IMG/VR virus record: IMGVR_UViG_3300020383_000007
Coordinates: 1-64,000 of that record
Reading direction: 5' to 3' (one strand)
DNA from: a virus
DNA: 64,000 nt
The position numbers and the translations under genes are program-made. The notes beneath the pieces are model-generated. The model did not search any database. It had not been told where the DNA came from and saw only the letters and a program-made list of their open reading frames with translations. Positions 60,873-64,000 of this stretch are shown here, one piece after another (the first letter of the stretch is position 1; each line of letters begins with the position of its first letter).

Positions 60873-63017
60873 ATGATCGTTTTTAAACAAGATTGGAGAA
60901 AATACCCTAAAGCGATTGTGGATACCAAGACGCCCAATAAATCATTCCTTAACATGGCGGCCCTACTTAGGGATATGGGCGTCGATCATTACTATTTCCA
61001 CTTGGCTCTTTTACAGCCAGAGCTCCAGGGAGTTAATCCTCACGCAGAGGGTCTTACTCGAGATGAAAGAGCACGCGTTTTATACGAGTGTGATAATAAT
61101 CCTTGGTATTACCTTCGTGAGATTGTTATTGACCACGGTGCCGGTATTGAGATAGACGATAAACGCTTCAGAGCGAATCGTGCGAATATCGCTGCTATGT
61201 GGTTACTGTTAGCCTGTATCGATTATATCCAGATCCAACCCCGTCAGACGGGTAAGTCCTATGGTACGGATAATAACTCGTTATGGCTGATGTATTTCTG
61301 TTATACAGACACACAACTTAACTTGATTACTAAAGATGAGTCGTTGCGTAAAAACAACATTGCTCGTCTAAAGAAACTTAGAGATGGTTGGCCTGATTGG
61401 CTAAACCGTAATACAAAGAAAGATGATAACAACCAAATCTCTTTGAGTTGCCAAGATCGCAACAATAAGTATTATACTCACGTATCTCAAAGTTCAGAAA
61501 AAGCAGCCAACAACCTTGGTCGTGGTATGACGTCGCCGTTCATACACATCGATGAGGGTCCGTTCATCAATCACATTGAGACAACTGTTTCTGCGGCAAT
61601 GGGTTCAACCAACACGGCTCGTGAGATAGCGAAACGAAAAGGTGTTCCTTATTGCACTATCTTTACCACAACAGCTGGTAACCAAGAAGATAGAGACGGG
61701 CGTTATGTCTACAACCTGATGAACGAGGCAGCAGTTTGGACTGAGCGTTTCTACGATTGCTTTGATCGAGATGATCTTGTTAAGCTGATTAAGACTAACT
61801 CATCTGGACGTTCGGTTATGGTTAACCTGACTATGTCCGCATTGCAGTTAGGATTTAGTAAACAATGGTTGTATGAAGCTATTGCTAACGCACGCAGTGA
61901 TGGTGATAATATCGATCGTGACTATTTCAACGTTTGGACGTCGAGTAGTAACTCATCGCTTATCCCTCAACATTTAGCTAAGCAAATACGTGCTTCTGAA
62001 ATGCTACCGACCGATCAATGGATATCAAAAGAAAACTACATCTTCCGTTGGTATGAAGATGTCGATCCATCTACATGGTACGTCCTGTGTGTGGATACTT
62101 CCGATGCCATTGGTCGAGATGATATTGCTGTTACGCTGTTGAATTCTAAAACGGGAGCCACTGCTGGTTCTGCTACGTTTAATGAAACAAACCTAATGCG
62201 TTTTGCACAGTGGTTGTTAGAGTTCATGCTAACTTACAAGAACAGCGTATTGGTAATCGAACGTCGGTATAACGCGCAAACGATCATTGACTACTTGTTG
62301 TTAAAACTACCTGTCAATGGAGAAGATCCTTTTGTTCGGATTTTTAATCAGATCGTTCAAAAGCGTGATGAGCGTGGTGATGACTTTAGTAAGATATCCA
62401 CTACGAATGTTTCGCGCCCTAAACATGTATACGATCGATATCGTCGTGATTTTGGTTTTCTCACTAATAGCGATACTCGTAAATTACTTTATAATAACGT
62501 TATGATGAACGCTGCCAAGGACGTAGGTAGTAAGGTTCGCGATAAAACGTTAATTCACCAAATGCTTAACCTAGTTATTAAGAACAACCGCATCGATCAT
62601 GGGTCGGGTGGTCATGATGACTTAGTCATTAGTTGGCTCATGGGTCATTGGTTCTTAAACTACGGTATCAATCTGAGTCATTATGGTTTAGATTCTAAGA
62701 TGGTGATGATCGACAGAAATAGTGGTGGTAAGAAAATGTCTCCTAAAGAACGGATGGAGAGAGAAGAGCAGGAAGCTCTCATGAGTAAAGTTAAGACACT
62801 ACACGAGAAGCTGAAAGAAGCAACCAGTCAGTTGGATATCATTCGATTGGAGATGGAACTTTCCTCAGTAATGTCGAAAGTGAAATCAACCGAGGATGAT
62901 GGTATGACTCTAGACGCTTTATTGCAAGAAGCTAATGAAGCGAGAGACGTTCGTCGTAATAACAAATATGGCGGTCGCAACCGACAGGCTTCCGAGCTTT
63001 TGCGATATCATAGCTAA
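60873..63017 (+). CDS. terL: Terminase large subunit
   Basis: This 714-residue protein has Walker A RQTGKS at residues 124-129 with K128, and Walker B FIHIDE ending at D227-E228. TTTAG near residue 265 fits the coupling motif. The RNase H-type nuclease has D408 (CVDTSD), E463 (LVIERRYN) and D582/D583 (GGHDDLV). ATPase and nuclease domains are thus both complete. The enzyme cuts and packages phage DNA into proheads. A Lys/Glu-rich helical tail of about 80 residues follows the nuclease. phiKZ gp25 is the remembered equivalent. No small terminase subunit is seen nearby. Confidence 0.93.
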   Translation: MIVFKQDWRKYPKAIVDTKTPNKSFLNMAALLRDMGVDHYYFHLALLQPELQGVNPHAEGLTRDERARVLYECDNNPWYYLREIVIDHGAGIEIDDKRFRANRANIAAMWLLLACIDYIQIQPRQTGKSYGTDNNSLWLMYFCYTDTQLNLITKDESLRKNNIARLKKLRDGWPDWLNRNTKKDDNNQISLSCQDRNNKYYTHVSQSSEKAANNLGRGMTSPFIHIDEGPFINHIETTVSAAMGSTNTAREIAKRKGVPYCTIFTTTAGNQEDRDGRYVYNLMNEAAVWTERFYDCFDRDDLVKLIKTNSSGRSVMVNLTMSALQLGFSKQWLYEAIANARSDGDNIDRDYFNVWTSSSNSSLIPQHLAKQIRASEMLPTDQWISKENYIFRWYEDVDPSTWYVLCVDTSDAIGRDDIAVTLLNSKTGATAGSATFNETNLMRFAQWLLEFMLTYKNSVLVIERRYNAQTIIDYLLLKLPVNGEDPFVRIFNQIVQKRDERGDDFSKISTTNVSRPKHVYDRYRRDFGFLTNSDTRKLLYNNVMMNAAKDVGSKVRDKTLIHQMLNLVIKNNRIDHGSGGHDDLVISWLMGHWFLNYGINLSHYGLDSKMVMIDRNSGGKKMSPKERMEREEQEALMSKVKTLHEKLKEATSQLDIIRLEMELSSVMSKVKSTEDDGMTLDALLQEANEARDVRRNNKYGGRNRQASELLRYHS

Positions 63018-63033
63018 ATTAGGTACCTAAGTA

Positions 63034-64000
63034 TGAATATCGAACAACTCTCTAAAGAGATAAATAAAGTCGTCCGAGTACTGGGCGATAAGCTATCGGC
63101 TAGACATAATGAATTGGATAACCGAATAGCTTCACATGAGCAACGTACTGATAATCCACATGCCGTTACTAAACAGCAAGTGGGCTTAGGTGAACTACCT
63201 AATGCAACTACCATCAGTCGGAGTGATGAGTCGACGGACAAGTTACTCCTTGCTAGATCGCTCGCCGATCACACGAATAATAGTACCGATCACGACGATC
63301 GGTATTATACTCAAGTGCAAGTCGACGATAAGGATACGTCAGTTCTAAATGCGGCTAAGGGATATACTGACACTAATGTCAATAATACCAATGAAGCATT
63401 GGAATTCCATAAATCGTCTACTGACCATGATGACCAGTATTACACTCAAAGTCAAGTAGACGATAAAGATGCGTCTGTATTGTCGCAAGCAAAACAACAT
63501 GCAGATAACGTATCTCAACAAAATTCCACTGAAGTAAACAACAGTCTAGAAACCCATAAGTCGTCAAACGACCATGATACGCGTTACTATACTCAACTTC
63601 AATTGGATGATCGTTTTGAAGGTCTTGTTGGGGACATTAATTCTGCGTTGTCTAATCGTGACGAAGCATTCGAGACACACAAAGACTCGAATGATCACGA
63701 TGAGCGTTATTATACGAAAACTCAAATCGATAGCCAAGTAAGCACTATCAATACGACTATTTCCGATAATGATACTGCACAAACGCAGGCGCTTGAGACA
63801 CATAAAACATCGACAGATCACGATTATCGTTACTACACTAAAACGCAGATCGACGATCAGATGTCTTTGGTAAATCAAACGATCAACCAGAACGATACCG
63901 ATCAAACTCAAGCTCTGACAACACACAAAGGGTCTGGCGACCATGATGGTCGCTATTATACTCAGACACAAGTGGATACGTTAGCCTCGACTATACGGGA
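63034..64000 (+). CDS. Repeat-rich tail fibre protein (3' end outside window)
   Basis: The frame from the ATG at 63034 is open to the window end (322 codons seen). A weak AGGT lies upstream. After one NPHAVTKQQVGLGEL repeat near residue 41, the protein changes to six repeats of 41-49 residues with the pattern H-K-x-S-x-D-H-D-x-R-Y-Y-T-x-x-Q-x-D. These begin near residues 86, 131, 180, 221, 262 and 303. Such histidine/tyrosine-rich repeats suit a trimeric fibre shaft, possibly binding metal through the His-Asp pairs. It starts 16 bases after the terminase gene. Confidence 0.75.

Noticed and set aside
63289-64000. Regularly spaced DNA repeats that might suggest a CRISPR array
   Set aside because: They are in-frame protein repeats with period 123-147 bases and degenerate third positions, not identical repeats with unique spacers.

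Overview
The window looks like part of a jumbo myovirus genome of the phiKZ-like type infecting a Gram-negative host. The main evidence is a split multisubunit RNA polymerase: a beta-prime N-terminal subunit with the catalytic DFDGD motif (39874-41511) and a beta-like subunit (41511-45659). These lie beside a 2453-residue tape-measure-like protein and a T4-type prohead protease. A contractile sheath/tube pair and a large terminase lie further right. The Gram-negative host is inferred from an overlapping spanin pair whose outer member has a lipobox. Comparisons with phiKZ gene order are from memory and were not checked against a database.

Layout. (1) 1-8146, minus strand: receptor-binding module with three fibre-like proteins built on NPHxVTKxQVGLG repeats, a DUF1353 protein and small unknowns. 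The leftmost gene runs out of the window. (2) 8255-11042: an unknown plus-strand gene and a minus-strand pair including a probable baseplate spike. (3) 11115-16037, plus: Rad50/SbcC-like ATPase, small unknowns and a CYTH-like protein. (4) 16103-18070, minus: two unknowns. (5) 18171-21138, plus: spanin pair, RNase H with a long C-terminal extension, a small membrane-associated protein. (6) 21211-22032, minus: unknown. (7) 22180-29056, mostly plus: UvsX/RecA-like recombinase, SLOG/DUF2493 protein, a possible detached beta C-terminal clamp subunit and many small unknowns. (8) 29132-39817: an unknown plus-strand gene, then on the minus strand a large tail protein and the tape measure. (9) 39874-48931, plus: RNA polymerase subunits and head genes ending in the prohead protease. 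(10) 49062-52417, plus: small accessory genes, including a HAD-fold protein and a strongly expressed-looking gene at 50929. (11) 52541-55499, minus: tail tube and sheath. (12) 55635-64000, plus: three large structural proteins, terminase and the start of another repeat fibre.

The phage polymerase subunits would be packaged or made late to transcribe phage genes. Rad50-like, UvsX and RNase H proteins serve replication and recombination. Protease, terminase, tube, sheath and tape measure build the virion. Spanins finish lysis.

Regulation. Transcription units are bounded by GC-rich hairpins, six of which carry an identical 11-base T-tract. Three intergenic regions carry an identical 10-mer, AATTCTATGA, containing the TATG core remembered for phiKZ late promoters. 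A second, AT-rich element recurs before early-looking small genes. No gene-free stretch exceeds 300 bases; the longest is 50677-50928. I saw no tRNA, rRNA, CRISPR array or insertion sequence.
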